8,493 bases of DNA from an uncultured Mitsuokella sp. (GTDB taxonomy: Bacteria; Bacillota; Negativicutes; Selenomonadales; Selenomonadaceae): assembly GCA_900770895.1 (NCBI GenBank), contig CAAGMF010000292.1:1-8493 (forward strand), given 5' to 3'. The notes beneath the pieces are model-generated. The model was given only the letters and a program-made list of their open reading frames with translations, was not told where the DNA came from and ran no database searches. Shown piece after piece: positions 1 to 6,807 of this stretch (positions are counted from its first letter, which is position 1; each line of letters starts with the position of its first letter). Made by a program: the position numbers and the translations under genes.

Positions 1-867
1 CATCAGATGGCCAACATGTGCGGCTGCCGCACGATGCAGCCGAACCTGCGCAACGTGCCGTTCGTCATCGATCCGTTCGCTTTCAAGCAGGTCGACGCCG
101 TGCTCGCCACGCATTACCATCAGGATCACATGAGCGCTGAGTGGGCAGCTCACGTACTCCAAAGCGGCATGACGACGACGGATGAGAACGGCAAGGAGAT
201 CCCGGTACCGTTCATCGGCCCGCAGAAGGCCGTCGATACCTGGGTCAAATGGGGCGTTCCGGTCGAGCGCTGCCAGGTCGTGAAGCCGGGCGATGTCATA
301 AAGATCAAGGATATCGAGATCGTCTGCCTCGACAGCTTCGATCGCACCTGCATCGTGACGACAGACTCGACCGGTCCGGATCGCGAGGAGCTCACCGGCA
401 AGTGCCCGACCGATATGGATGAGAAAGCCGTCAACTATCTCTTGAAGACGCCGGGCGGCAATATCTACCACTCCGGTGACTCGCACTTCTCGATTTACTT
501 CGCGAAGCACGGCAAGGACTACGACATCGATGTGGCGTTCGGATCGTTCGGCGAGAATCCGATCGGCATGCAGGACAAGATGACCTCGACGGATATCCTG
601 CGCATGGCCGAGAACCTGCAGTGCAAGGTCGTCGTACCGATCCACTGGGATGTATGGACGAACTTCCAGGCGGACTGCAATGAGATCGCGCTTCTCTACG
701 ACTTCAAGAAGGACCGCAACGAGTACAAGTTCCATCCGTTCTTCTGGCAGGTCGGCGGCAGCTACATGTACCCGCGTGACAAGGATAAGATTTATTTCCA
801 TCATCGCCGCGGCTTCGAGGATTGCTTCGAGCATCCGCAGAACATTCCGTTCCGTTCCTGCCTCTGA
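1..867 (+). CDS. ulaG: L-ascorbate-6-phosphate lactonase UlaG, 3' part (5' end off-window)
   Basis: Metallo-beta-lactamase-fold hydrolase that opens L-ascorbate-6-phosphate to 3-keto-L-gulonate-6-phosphate in the cytosol. The reading frame is open from base 1 (His-Gln before the first Met at 7), and these residues align with an internal HQM segment of E. coli UlaG as I remember it. The gene is therefore cut by the window edge, with roughly 80 N-terminal residues missing, and ATG 7 is not the start. Counting from that Met, the metal motif HYHQDH lies at residues 36-41 (nt 112-129). Further UlaG signatures are QPNLRN, FIGPQ, GVPVERC, VVKPGDV, DSFDRT, the metal-binding segment YHSGDSH, GENPIG, PIHWD and WQVGG. 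It ends with tandem stops TGA TAA. ulaC follows after 61 nt with no terminator between, so the two are probably co-transcribed. UlaG identity is strong because similarity runs along the whole visible length. Confidence 0.93.
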   Translation, partial: HQMANMCGCRTMQPNLRNVPFVIDPFAFKQVDAVLATHYHQDHMSAEWAAHVLQSGMTTTDENGKEIPVPFIGPQKAVDTWVKWGVPVERCQVVKPGDVIKIKDIEIVCLDSFDRTCIVTTDSTGPDREELTGKCPTDMDEKAVNYLLKTPGGNIYHSGDSHFSIYFAKHGKDYDIDVAFGSFGENPIGMQDKMTSTDILRMAENLQCKVVVPIHWDVWTNFQADCNEIALLYDFKKDRNEYKFHPFFWQVGGSYMYPRDKDKIYFHHRRGFEDCFEHPQNIPFRSCL

Positions 868-928
868 TAAGAGCAGATGAGCGTGAAATGAGCATAAAGA
901 ACTGTTGAAGGTTTTAGGGGGAAGCTAA

Positions 929-1363
929 ATGTTCAAAGAGTTAGTAGAAAAGAAACACTACTCTTTCCACGAAGGGTTTGACGACTGGCGCGATGCTGTG
1001 CGCGCGGCCTGTCAGCCGCTGCTCGACGATGGCACCATCGAGCCGGAATATCCGGAGGCCATCATCGCGAAGGTAGAGGAGCTCGGTCCGTACATCGTCA
1101 TCGCACCGGACATCTGCATACCGCATGCCCAGGAGGGCGTCGGGGTCAATGATACGGCAATCTGCTTCATGAAGACCGAGAAGCCGGTAAGCTTCTCAGA
1201 CGACGGGGAGCATGATGCGCGCCTGTTCTTCGTACTGGCTTCGACGGACAATGCCATCCATCTGCAGAATCTGTCGGAGCTCGCCGAAGAGATGTCGGAT
1301 GAGGAGCTTGTCGCTAAAGTACTCGCAGCAAAGACGCCGGCCGATCTTGAGAAGCTCGGTTGA
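929..1363 (+). CDS. ulaC: Ascorbate-specific PTS EIIA component
   Basis: Cytosolic EIIA protein of the mannitol/fructose-type fold (PTS_EIIA_2), 144 residues, close to the usual 150 of UlaC. It takes phosphate from HPr on a histidine and passes it to UlaB. The expected phosphorylated residue is His66 in the motif IAPDICIPHAQ. A second conserved histidine, His111 in NAIHLQNLSEL, sits where the family has its active-site partner. The segment LGPYIVIAP is shared with E. coli UlaC. The start ATG is preceded by AGGGGGAAG (916-924), a G-rich form of the ribosome site. It lies between ulaG and ulaA, which separates it from the fructose EIIA proteins of the same fold. Family certain, ascorbate specificity from context. 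Confidence 0.92.
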   Translation: MFKELVEKKHYSFHEGFDDWRDAVRAACQPLLDDGTIEPEYPEAIIAKVEELGPYIVIAPDICIPHAQEGVGVNDTAICFMKTEKPVSFSDDGEHDARLFFVLASTDNAIHLQNLSELAEEMSDEELVAKVLAAKTPADLEKLG

Positions 1364-1381
1364 CCGCTGGCCGTGAGATGA

Positions 1382-1404
1382 GGGCAGCCTAAGGGGGGCT
1401 GCCC
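1382..1404 (+). promoter_or_regulatory. Intercistronic hairpin just before the ulaA ribosome site
   Basis: GGGCAGCC (1382-1389) and GGCTGCCC (1397-1404) form a perfect 8-bp GC-rich stem with a 7-nt loop, TAAGGGG. No T-run follows, so it is not a terminator. The stem ends one or two bases before the ulaA ribosome site AAGGGGGAG (1405-1413). The loop itself carries AAGGGG, a near copy of that ribosome site. Possible roles are mRNA stabilisation between cistrons or adjusting the ulaA/ulaC translation ratio. The structure is seen, the role is inferred. Confidence 0.6.
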
Positions 1405-1417
1405 AAGGGGGAGAAAA

Positions 1418-2905
1418 ATGGATATACTGATAAGTGTCTGGGAGTTCTTCCAGAACAACGTCTTGACGAAGCCACAGTTCTTCATCGGCTTCATCGTTTT
1501 CGCCGGTTATGCGCTGCTGCGCAAGCCGATCTACGAATGCCTGGCTGGCTTCATCAAGGCTACCGTCGGCTACATGATACTGAATGTCGCCAGTGGCGGA
1601 TTGGTCGGAAACTTCCGTCCGGTCCTCGCCGGGCTCAAGGATCGCTTTGATCTGACGGCTGCTGTCATCGACCCATACTTCGGTCAGACGGCTGCCCAGC
1701 AGGCCGTCGAGAATGTCGGCCGCTCGTTCTCGATGATGATGATGGTGCTGCTCATCGCCTTCACCGTCAACATCGTGCTGCTGGCTTTCCGTCGCTACAC
1801 GAAGATACGCACGCTGTTCATCACCGGCCATATCATGGTCCAGCAGTCCTCGACAGCTCTGTGGCTCGTCCTGTTCTGCTTCCCGAACCTCCAGGATCCG
1901 GGCGTCGTGCTCATGCTCGGCCTGCTGCTTGGCACTTATTGGGCAGTGGCCTCGAACCTCACGGTCGAACCGGTCGCGAAGCTGACGGAGGGCGGCGGAT
2001 TCGCCACCGGCCATCAGCAGATGTTCGGTATCTTCGCGGTATCGAAGCTCGCCAAGTATGTCGGTGACCCGAAAAAGTCTCTCGATAACCTCAAATTGCC
2101 GGGATTCCTCTCGATATTCAATGAGAACGTCGTCGCCACTGGTATATTGATGACCATCTTCTTCGGTATCATCATCACCATCCTCGGCCAGGATCTCATG
2201 CATCAGATCGACAAGGGATTCAAGGCTAATCAGAACTTCGGGTTCTATATCATCGAGAAGTCGTTCAACTTCGCTGTCTACCTGACCATCCTGCAGCTCG
2301 GCGTCCGCATGTTCGTATCCGAGCTCACGAACTCCTTCCAGGGTATTTCCGAGAAGCTGCTGCCGGGCTCGATGCCGGCTGTCGACTGCGCCGCTACGTA
2401 TGGCTTCGGCAACCCGAATGCTGTCACTTTCGGTTTCCTGTTCGGTGCTTTCGGCCAGTTCATCGCCATCCTTGGTCTCATCGTGTTCAACAGCCCGGTG
2501 CTCATCATCTCCGGATTCGTGCCGCTGTTCTTCGATAACGCGACGTTCGCCGTATTCGCCAACCGTCTCGGCGGCATTCGCGCCGCAGCGATCTTCCCGT
2601 TCTGCTCGGGTATCATCCAGGTGCTCGGCGGCGGCTTCGCTGCCTGGTACTTCGGTACGAGCCAGTTCGGTGGCTGGCATGGCAACTTCGACTGGGATAC
2701 GCTCTGGCCGGTCATCGGTCTCATCATGAACTATGCGCAGTACGTTGGTGTAGCTGCCGTCATCATAGTTCTGCTGGCGATTCCCCAGATCATGTATCGC
2801 CGTCACAAAGACACATATTTCGTCATTGCGGAAGACTACGACGAGTACAAGAAAATAGAGGCCAAGAAGCAGGGCGTGCCTGTTGATCAGGTAGTCATAG
2901 ACTAA
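1418..2905 (+). CDS. ulaA: Ascorbate-specific PTS permease EIIC component
   Basis: Integral inner-membrane permease of the UlaA/SgaT family that carries L-ascorbate inward while it is phosphorylated to L-ascorbate-6-phosphate by UlaC/UlaB. It has 495 residues, against about 465 in E. coli. The extra length is mostly a charged cytosolic tail after residue 460. About ten to eleven hydrophobic segments are visible, for example 21-33, 107-124, 163-179, 240-257, 337-358 and 443-460. Family signatures are GYALLRK (30-36), ITGHIMVQQ (135-143), ATGHQQMF (196-203), LKLPGFLSIFNENVV (225-239), GVRMFVSEL (295-303), DCAATYGFGNPNAV (323-336) and FANRLGG (380-386). The polar residues in the GHIMVQQ, GHQQ and DCA motifs correspond to those thought to line the vitamin site in E. 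coli UlaA. The start is fixed by AAGGGGGAG (1405-1413), five to seven bases upstream. A hairpin precedes this ribosome site. Confidence 0.95.
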   Translation: MDILISVWEFFQNNVLTKPQFFIGFIVFAGYALLRKPIYECLAGFIKATVGYMILNVASGGLVGNFRPVLAGLKDRFDLTAAVIDPYFGQTAAQQAVENVGRSFSMMMMVLLIAFTVNIVLLAFRRYTKIRTLFITGHIMVQQSSTALWLVLFCFPNLQDPGVVLMLGLLLGTYWAVASNLTVEPVAKLTEGGGFATGHQQMFGIFAVSKLAKYVGDPKKSLDNLKLPGFLSIFNENVVATGILMTIFFGIIITILGQDLMHQIDKGFKANQNFGFYIIEKSFNFAVYLTILQLGVRMFVSELTNSFQGISEKLLPGSMPAVDCAATYGFGNPNAVTFGFLFGAFGQFIAILGLIVFNSPVLIISGFVPLFFDNATFAVFANRLGGIRAAAIFPFCSGIIQVLGGGFAAWYFGTSQFGGWHGNFDWDTLWPVIGLIMNYAQYVGVAAVIIVLLAIPQIMYRRHKDTYFVIAEDYDEYKKIEAKKQGVPVDQVVID

Positions 2906-2918
2906 ACAAAGTCCAATC

Positions 2919-2927
2919 TGGTACAAT
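2919..2927 (+). promoter_or_regulatory. Possible extended -10 promoter before ulaB
   Basis: The 61-nt gap between ulaA and ulaB is AT-rich and contains TGGTACAAT, an extended -10 pattern (TGn plus TACAAT, 5 of 6 to consensus). No good -35 is seen 17 bp upstream. It could give extra ulaB transcript from within the operon. AT-rich gaps produce such matches by chance, so this is weak. Confidence 0.2.
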
Positions 2928-2966
2928 AAATATATCGTTTGTAATTATAAAAGGAGAGTGCTTATC

Positions 2967-3245
2967 ATGTTGAAGGTAATTGCAGCTTGCGGTAGTGGAA
3001 TGGGTTCGTCGCAGATCATAAAGATGAAACTCCAGAAGGTGTTCAAGAAGCTCGGTATCGATGCGGATATCTATCATACGAACGTCGGCGATGCGAAATC
3101 GCAGGCCAACAACTACGATGTCGTATTCTGCTCCGAGTCGCTCGTCGGCCAGTTCGGCGGCACGAAAGCTAAGGTCATCGGTCTCAAGAATCTCCTCTCG
3201 GAAGCAGAGATGACGGAGAAAATCGAGGCTGCCGGCCTGAAATAA
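2967..3245 (+). CDS. ulaB: Ascorbate-specific PTS EIIB component
   Basis: Small cytosolic EIIB protein of the lactose/cellobiose-like fold (PTS_IIB), 92 residues. It relays phosphate from UlaC to ascorbate held by UlaA through a cysteine. The N-terminus MLKVIAACGSGMGSS contains the phosphocysteine P-loop CxxGxGSS, with Cys8 as the expected phosphorylated residue. KVIGLKNLLS (residues about 70-80) matches the C-terminal part of the family. The ATG at 2967 is preferred over a GTG at 2958 in the same frame: AAGGAGAG (2951-2958) lies 8 nt before the ATG but overlaps the GTG. EIIC then EIIB as separate genes, with EIIA upstream, gives a complete three-part transporter. The gene is the last before a strong terminator. 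Confidence 0.93.
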   Translation: MLKVIAACGSGMGSSQIIKMKLQKVFKKLGIDADIYHTNVGDAKSQANNYDVVFCSESLVGQFGGTKAKVIGLKNLLSEAEMTEKIEAAGLK

Positions 3246-3285
3246 GCCCGACAGGTATTTCATAGAAAACAATACAAAGCAAGCG

Positions 3286-3322
3286 GGGCTGCTGCGGTAA
3301 AAGCAGCGGCCCTGTATTTTTT
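3286..3322 (+). terminator. Factor-independent terminator after ulaB
   Basis: GGGCTGCTGC (3286-3295) pairs with GCAGCGGCCC (3303-3312) in a 10-bp stem with one G-T pair. The loop is GGTAAAA and the stem is followed by TGTATTTTTT (3313-3322). It lies 40 nt after the ulaB stop and should end the ulaG-C-A-B transcript. ulaF and ulaE would then need their own promoter or read-through. Confidence 0.9.
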
Positions 3323-3391
3323 AGCCAATTTTGCGGTCAAATGCGGCAAAAATCACTACAAATGATAAATAACAATAATAAAAACGTCTAT

Positions 3392-3406
3392 ATTACAGCG
3401 ATAACA
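3392..3406 (+). promoter_or_regulatory. cre-like site in the ulaF leader
   Basis: The sequence ATTACAGCGATAACA matches 13 of 15 positions of the catabolite-responsive pattern WTGNAANCGNWNNCW. The mismatches are the first G and one A. It lies 44 nt before the ulaF start in an AT-rich leader (3323-3449), where carbon-source control of the ulaF-ulaE transcript would make sense. I could not pick a convincing -35/-10 pair in this leader. The best -10-like hexamer, TATATT at 3389-3394, overlaps the site and has no -35. Whether the host uses CcpA is unknown. Confidence 0.3.
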
Positions 3407-3449
3407 ATATCCGAAGAGTGACTGCAAAAATGGTTCGGGAGGAAAGAAA

Positions 3450-4151
3450 ATGCTGGAAGAACTGAAGCAGAAAGTATACGAGGCTAACATGATGCTGCCG
3501 AAATATGGTCTCATCACCTTTACCTGGGGCAATGTCTCAGGCATCGACCGGGCGAGCGGCCTGTTCGTCATCAAGCCATCGGGCGTCGAGTATGACAAGT
3601 TGCGTCCGGAGGACATGGTCGTCGTCGATCTCGAGGGACACAAAGTAGAGGGCGAGCTCAATCCGTCGTCGGATACCGAGACGCATCGCCTGCTCTATCG
3701 CGAGTTCCCGAATATCGGCGGTGTCGTGCATACGCATTCACGCTGGGCGACCTCGTTTGCTCAGGCCGGTCAGGGCGTGCGCGCCTACGGCACGACGCAG
3801 GGCGATTATTTCTATGGCGAGATTCCCTGCACGCGCGATATGACGGCTGAGGAGATACAGTCGGCCTACGAGTACAATACGGGCGTCGTCATCGTCGAAC
3901 GGTTCAAGAAATACGGCATCGATCCTGATAACGTGCCGGCCGTGCTCGTCAAGAATCACGGCCCGTTCTGCTGGGGCACGGATGCATTCAACGCCGTGCA
4001 CAATGCCGTGGTGCTCGAGGAATGTGCGTTCATGGCGTTCCATACGCAGATGCTGACGGGCGATCGTGACCCGATGCCGCAGGTCCTGCTCGATAAGCAT
4101 TTCCTGCGCAAGCATGGCCCGAATGCCTACTACGGTCAGAAGAAGAAATGA
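3450..4151 (+). CDS. ulaF: L-ribulose-5-phosphate 4-epimerase
   Basis: Class II aldolase/epimerase that converts L-ribulose-5-phosphate to D-xylulose-5-phosphate by retro-aldol cleavage, the last step before the pentose phosphate pathway. It has 233 residues, typical for AraD/UlaF. Numbering lies one below E. coli AraD: zinc ligands His94 and His96 (VVHTHS) and His170 (VKNHGPF), Asp75 in SSDT, Asp119 in GDY and the catalytic Tyr228 in GPNAYYGQ. TWGNVS (25-30) and KPSG (42-45) are the phosphate-binding segments. The start has a good ribosome site, GGGAGG (3437-3442). ulaE follows after 9 nt. The sequence alone cannot fully separate UlaF from AraD or SgbE. The ula neighbours and the next gene, ulaE, decide it. 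Confidence 0.93.
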   Translation: MLEELKQKVYEANMMLPKYGLITFTWGNVSGIDRASGLFVIKPSGVEYDKLRPEDMVVVDLEGHKVEGELNPSSDTETHRLLYREFPNIGGVVHTHSRWATSFAQAGQGVRAYGTTQGDYFYGEIPCTRDMTAEEIQSAYEYNTGVVIVERFKKYGIDPDNVPAVLVKNHGPFCWGTDAFNAVHNAVVLEECAFMAFHTQMLTGDRDPMPQVLLDKHFLRKHGPNAYYGQKKK

Positions 4152-4160
4152 GGCGGGACG

Positions 4161-5009
4161 ATGAGCTATCAACTGGGACTATATGAGAAGGCCATGCCAG
4201 CCACGCTGACCTGGGCGCAGAAGCTCCAGGCGGCCAGGGATGCCGGATTCGACTATGTCGAGATGAGCATCGATGAGACGGAGGCCAAGCTCGCGCGCCT
4301 CGATATGACGGACGGTGAAATCGATGAGGTGCGCGCCGCCATGCGTGCGACGGGCGTACCGTTCCGCTCCATATGCCTGTCGGGACATCGCAAATATCCG
4401 CTCGGCTGCCCGGATCAGGACAAGCAGAGTCGCAGCCTCGAGATCATGCAGAAGGCAATCAACCTCGCGGCAGCTCTAGGCATACGCACCATCCAGCTGG
4501 CGGGCTATGATGTATACTATGAGGAGGGCAGCGAGCAGACGCGCGCCGACTTCCTGCGGAATCTGCGCAAGGCAGCCACCATGGCGGCCGAGCAGGGCAT
4601 ACAGATGGGCTTCGAGACGATGGAGACGCCGTTCATGGATACAACGGAAAAGGCCATGCACTACGTGCAGCTCGTCGATTCACCGTACCTCGGTGTATAT
4701 CCCGACTCGGGCAACATCACGAATGCCTGCCTGCTCTACGGCGGCGATGTCGCCGACGATCTCGAGACGGGCCGCGGTCATATCGTGGCCGTCCATTTGA
4801 AGGAGACGGTGCCGGGCAAGTATCGCGAGATACCGTTCGGCACCGGCCATGTCGATTTCCAGAAAGTTGCCGATAAGGCATTTGCGCTCGGCGTGCGGCG
4901 CTTCGTTGGTGAATTCTGGTATGCCGAGGGCAGCGACTGGGAGGACGTGCTGCGCGACGCCAACACGTTCCTGCGCGGCTATCTCGATGCCGCCGATGCG
5001 AAAGCCTGA
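4161..5009 (+). CDS. ulaE: L-xylulose-5-phosphate 3-epimerase
   Basis: TIM-barrel sugar-phosphate epimerase of the AP-endonuclease-2-like family (UlaE/SgbU/SgaU). It converts L-xylulose-5-phosphate to L-ribulose-5-phosphate, the substrate of UlaF. It has 282 residues, against 284 in E. coli. The four metal/catalytic residues are in place: Glu152 (GFETME), Asp182 (YPDSGN), His212 (VAVHLKET) and Glu251 (VGEFWY). Further family signatures are LGLYEKAMPA near the N-terminus, FDYVEMSIDE (30-39), SICLSGHRKYPLG (70-82) and IQLAGYDVYY (111-120). The ATG has AGGCGGGA in front and sits 9 nt after the ulaF stop, so the two are translationally close. Confidence is high for the family and good for the substrate, given the complete ula context. 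Confidence 0.93.
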   Translation: MSYQLGLYEKAMPATLTWAQKLQAARDAGFDYVEMSIDETEAKLARLDMTDGEIDEVRAAMRATGVPFRSICLSGHRKYPLGCPDQDKQSRSLEIMQKAINLAAALGIRTIQLAGYDVYYEEGSEQTRADFLRNLRKAATMAAEQGIQMGFETMETPFMDTTEKAMHYVQLVDSPYLGVYPDSGNITNACLLYGGDVADDLETGRGHIVAVHLKETVPGKYREIPFGTGHVDFQKVADKAFALGVRRFVGEFWYAEGSDWEDVLRDANTFLRGYLDAADAKA

Positions 5010-5058
5010 GCGGCGACGCCGACAGGCGGGCCGCTATGATATGTTTAGGAGGATTATG

Positions 5059-6111
5059 ATGCTGAACGTAACGAAAAAAGTAATCGGGGAGCTCGAAAAA
5101 TGCTATTCGCTGGCTCTGCTGAACTATAAAGGTGTCGACCATGTGCTGTGCGCAGCTGAAAAAGTGAACGACTGCTATCTCATCAGCCTCGACGGTGAGA
5201 TCGAGGAGACGGTATGGCATGGACCGGGCGGAGTCATGACCATGCAGCAGGTGCCGGGCACCGATGGCCCGTTCCTCGCGACGCGCAAGTTCTACTCGCC
5301 GAATGACTCGAAAGAAGCCTCCATCGTCATCGTCACCCCGCGTGGCAAGGATGACTGGGAGGTCCGCACGCTCTGCGACCTGCCGTTCGTGCATCGCTTC
5401 GATATCCTGCAGGCTGGTGGCAGGAACTACCTCATCGCCTGTGCACTGAAATCGGACCATGAGTATAAAGATGACTGGCGCTTCCCGGGCAAGGTATTCG
5501 TCGCCGAGCTGCCCACGGATCTCTCGGGCTACAATGATGACCACCAGCTCGAGCTGACAGAGCTCAAGGACAACATGCTCAAGAACCACGGCTACTATCG
5601 CCACTATGAGGCGGATGGCTCGACCTCGAGCATCGTCTCCTGCGACAGCGGTGTCTATCAGTTCTATCCGCCGCAGACGGCGGACGGTGAGTGGCGCATC
5701 AAGCAGCTCGTGACCGATGCGGCCAGCGATGGACTGCTGCTCGACCTCGATGGCGATGGCGTTGAGGAGCTCTGCACCATCGCGCCGTTCCATGGGGATA
5801 CGGTGAATATCTACCATAAGCAGGATGACAGATTCGTCCTCGAATATACATATCCCGAGAAGCTCGAATTCCTCCACGCGATATGCGGTGGCAAGGTCTG
5901 CGGGCAGAATACGTGGATCATCGGCAACCGCAAGGGCGACCGCAAGCTGCTGGCCTTTACCTATGAGAATGGGCAATATCAGGCTCAGGAGCTCGACCGC
6001 GGCCGTGGTGCTGCCAACGTCATGCACTACGTCTACGAGGGCAAAGACATCCTCATCGGGGCGAATCGTGAGACGAACGAAATCGCCCGCTACGAACTGA
6101 CAAAGGCCTGA
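5059..6111 (+). CDS. Unrecognised cytosolic protein, probable seven-bladed beta-propeller (FG-GAP/VCBS-like)
   Basis: I do not recognise a named family. The 350-residue protein has no signal peptide and no membrane segment. It appears to be built of about seven beta-rich units near residues 15-48, 52-95, 110-150, 176-205, 222-255, 270-302 and 319-346, each of the form strand-turn-strand-strand. Unit five holds a calcium-type loop, DLDGDGVEE (229-237), as in FG-GAP/VCBS repeats. Histidines stand near the start of several units: His54 (VWHGPGG), His112 (VHRFD), His177/His182 (NHGYYRHYE), His273 (LHAI) and His323 (MHYVYEG). That would suit metal or sugar binding in a central channel, as in propeller lyases such as aldos-2-ulose dehydratase; this is inference. 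The start is 5059 because AGGAGG (5047-5052) is 6 nt away. ATG 5056, at 3 nt, is possible. An upstream in-frame ATG at 4849 lies deep inside ulaE and is rejected. It is the last gene of the ulaFE group. Confidence 0.8.
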   Translation: MLNVTKKVIGELEKCYSLALLNYKGVDHVLCAAEKVNDCYLISLDGEIEETVWHGPGGVMTMQQVPGTDGPFLATRKFYSPNDSKEASIVIVTPRGKDDWEVRTLCDLPFVHRFDILQAGGRNYLIACALKSDHEYKDDWRFPGKVFVAELPTDLSGYNDDHQLELTELKDNMLKNHGYYRHYEADGSTSSIVSCDSGVYQFYPPQTADGEWRIKQLVTDAASDGLLLDLDGDGVEELCTIAPFHGDTVNIYHKQDDRFVLEYTYPEKLEFLHAICGGKVCGQNTWIIGNRKGDRKLLAFTYENGQYQAQELDRGRGAANVMHYVYEGKDILIGANRETNEIARYELTKA

Positions 6112-6151
6112 GAGCCTCCGGCGCAGCGCCGCACCCATAAAAGCAAAATGC

Positions 6152-6184
6152 AAAGAAGCCTGACCGGCGTGGTCAGGCTTCTTT
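6152..6184. terminator. Bidirectional terminator between convergent genes
   Basis: AAAGAAGCCTGACC (6152-6165) and GGTCAGGCTTCTTT (6171-6184) form a perfect 14-bp stem around the loop GGCGT. On the + strand the stem ends in TTCTTT followed by CGTT. On the - strand the stem likewise ends in TTCTTT and runs on into GCATTTTGCTTTTA. It sits 40 nt after the propeller-gene stop and 22 nt beyond the reductase stop, so it can end both converging transcripts. A smaller palindrome, CGGCGCAGCGCCG, lies at 6119-6131 and may add to the + direction. Confidence 0.88.
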
Positions 6185-6206
6185 CGTTGCAGCTTATAAT
6201 TTTGTC

Positions 6207-6770
6207 TCAGCGGATGAAGTTCGTGCGTACCGTCTTTTCCGCAGCAGGAGGCTCTATCCCGGCTTTTTTGCCGGCCTCGAGGCATTTCAGCACCCAGGCC
6301 ATATTGTTGCCGAGCACGCGCATGATCTGGAGACCCTCTTCATCGCGGCGCACTTCATCCGGCGTATTGCCATGCACCATGGGCCAATAGATGGAGTTCA
6401 CACCGACCATCTGGTGATAGGCGACGTATTTGTTGAGCACGTCGAGCGTCGCTGTCGTGCCGGCGCGGCGAGCCGAGGCGACGACAGCACCGGCCTTGTG
6501 CGCGAGCAGGCCGCCAGCCTTCGCGGCAAGGCGGTCGAGGAATGCGACCATCTCGCCCGACGGCGAAGCCCAGTAGACCGGCGAGCCGAAGACGACGCCA
6601 TCTGCCGTCTTGAGCTTCTCGGCGACTTCGTCCACGATTGCCGTTTCCGGCAGGGAGTGGATGATCTCGGTGTCGATGCCGTTCTGGTTCAGCGCTTCGG
6701 CGACTACCGTGAGCGCCGTATATGTGCAGCCCTTTTCGCGACGGCTGCCATTGAGTAGCAAGACTTTCAT
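6207..6770 (-). CDS. NADPH-dependent FMN reductase / flavodoxin-like oxidoreductase
   Basis: A 187-residue cytosolic flavoprotein of the FMN_red/flavodoxin-like superfamily, expected to bind FMN and use NAD(P)H. Substrate unknown. The N-terminus MKVLLLNGSRREKGCTYTAL is the first beta strand plus the FMN-phosphate loop (G8-S9 and T16-T18). GSPVYWASPSGEM (62-74) is the second flavin loop. ARRAGTTAT (100-108) fits the third flavin-contacting segment. The C-terminal helix carries GNNMAWVLKCLEAGKKAG. It lacks the cysteine cluster of the archaeal iron-sulfur flavoproteins that share this fold, so no Fe-S centre is expected. The start is the ATG at 6770, because AAGGAGG (6779-6785, - strand) lies 8 nt upstream. 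A longer frame to 6836 would run through the promoter and is rejected. It has its own strong promoter and lies downstream of the phosphoesterase with no terminator between. Confidence 0.85.
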   Translation of the reverse strand: MKVLLLNGSRREKGCTYTALTVVAEALNQNGIDTEIIHSLPETAIVDEVAEKLKTADGVVFGSPVYWASPSGEMVAFLDRLAAKAGGLLAHKAGAVVASARRAGTTATLDVLNKYVAYHQMVGVNSIYWPMVHGNTPDEVRRDEEGLQIMRVLGNNMAWVLKCLEAGKKAGIEPPAAEKTVRTNFIR

Positions 6771-6807
6771 GAGTATAGCCTCCTTAGAAATCACTCTGAC
6801 TGGTGAC

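Noticed and set aside
1196..2926. Long open frame of 576 codons on the - strand opposite ulaA
   Set aside because: It is an antisense shadow of a GC-rich gene. The product is highly charged, low-complexity and unlike any family, while ulaA opposite has full-length family similarity, motifs and a ribosome site.
4849..5058. N-terminal extension of the propeller gene to an upstream ATG at 4849
   Set aside because: It would overlap ulaE by about 160 nt in another frame with arginine-rich sequence. AGGAGG at 5047-5052 fixes the start at 5059 (or 5056).
4717..6285. Open frame of 522 codons on the - strand opposite ulaE and the propeller gene
   Set aside because: It is a shadow frame running through the convergent terminator, with arginine-rich composition and no recognisable domain.
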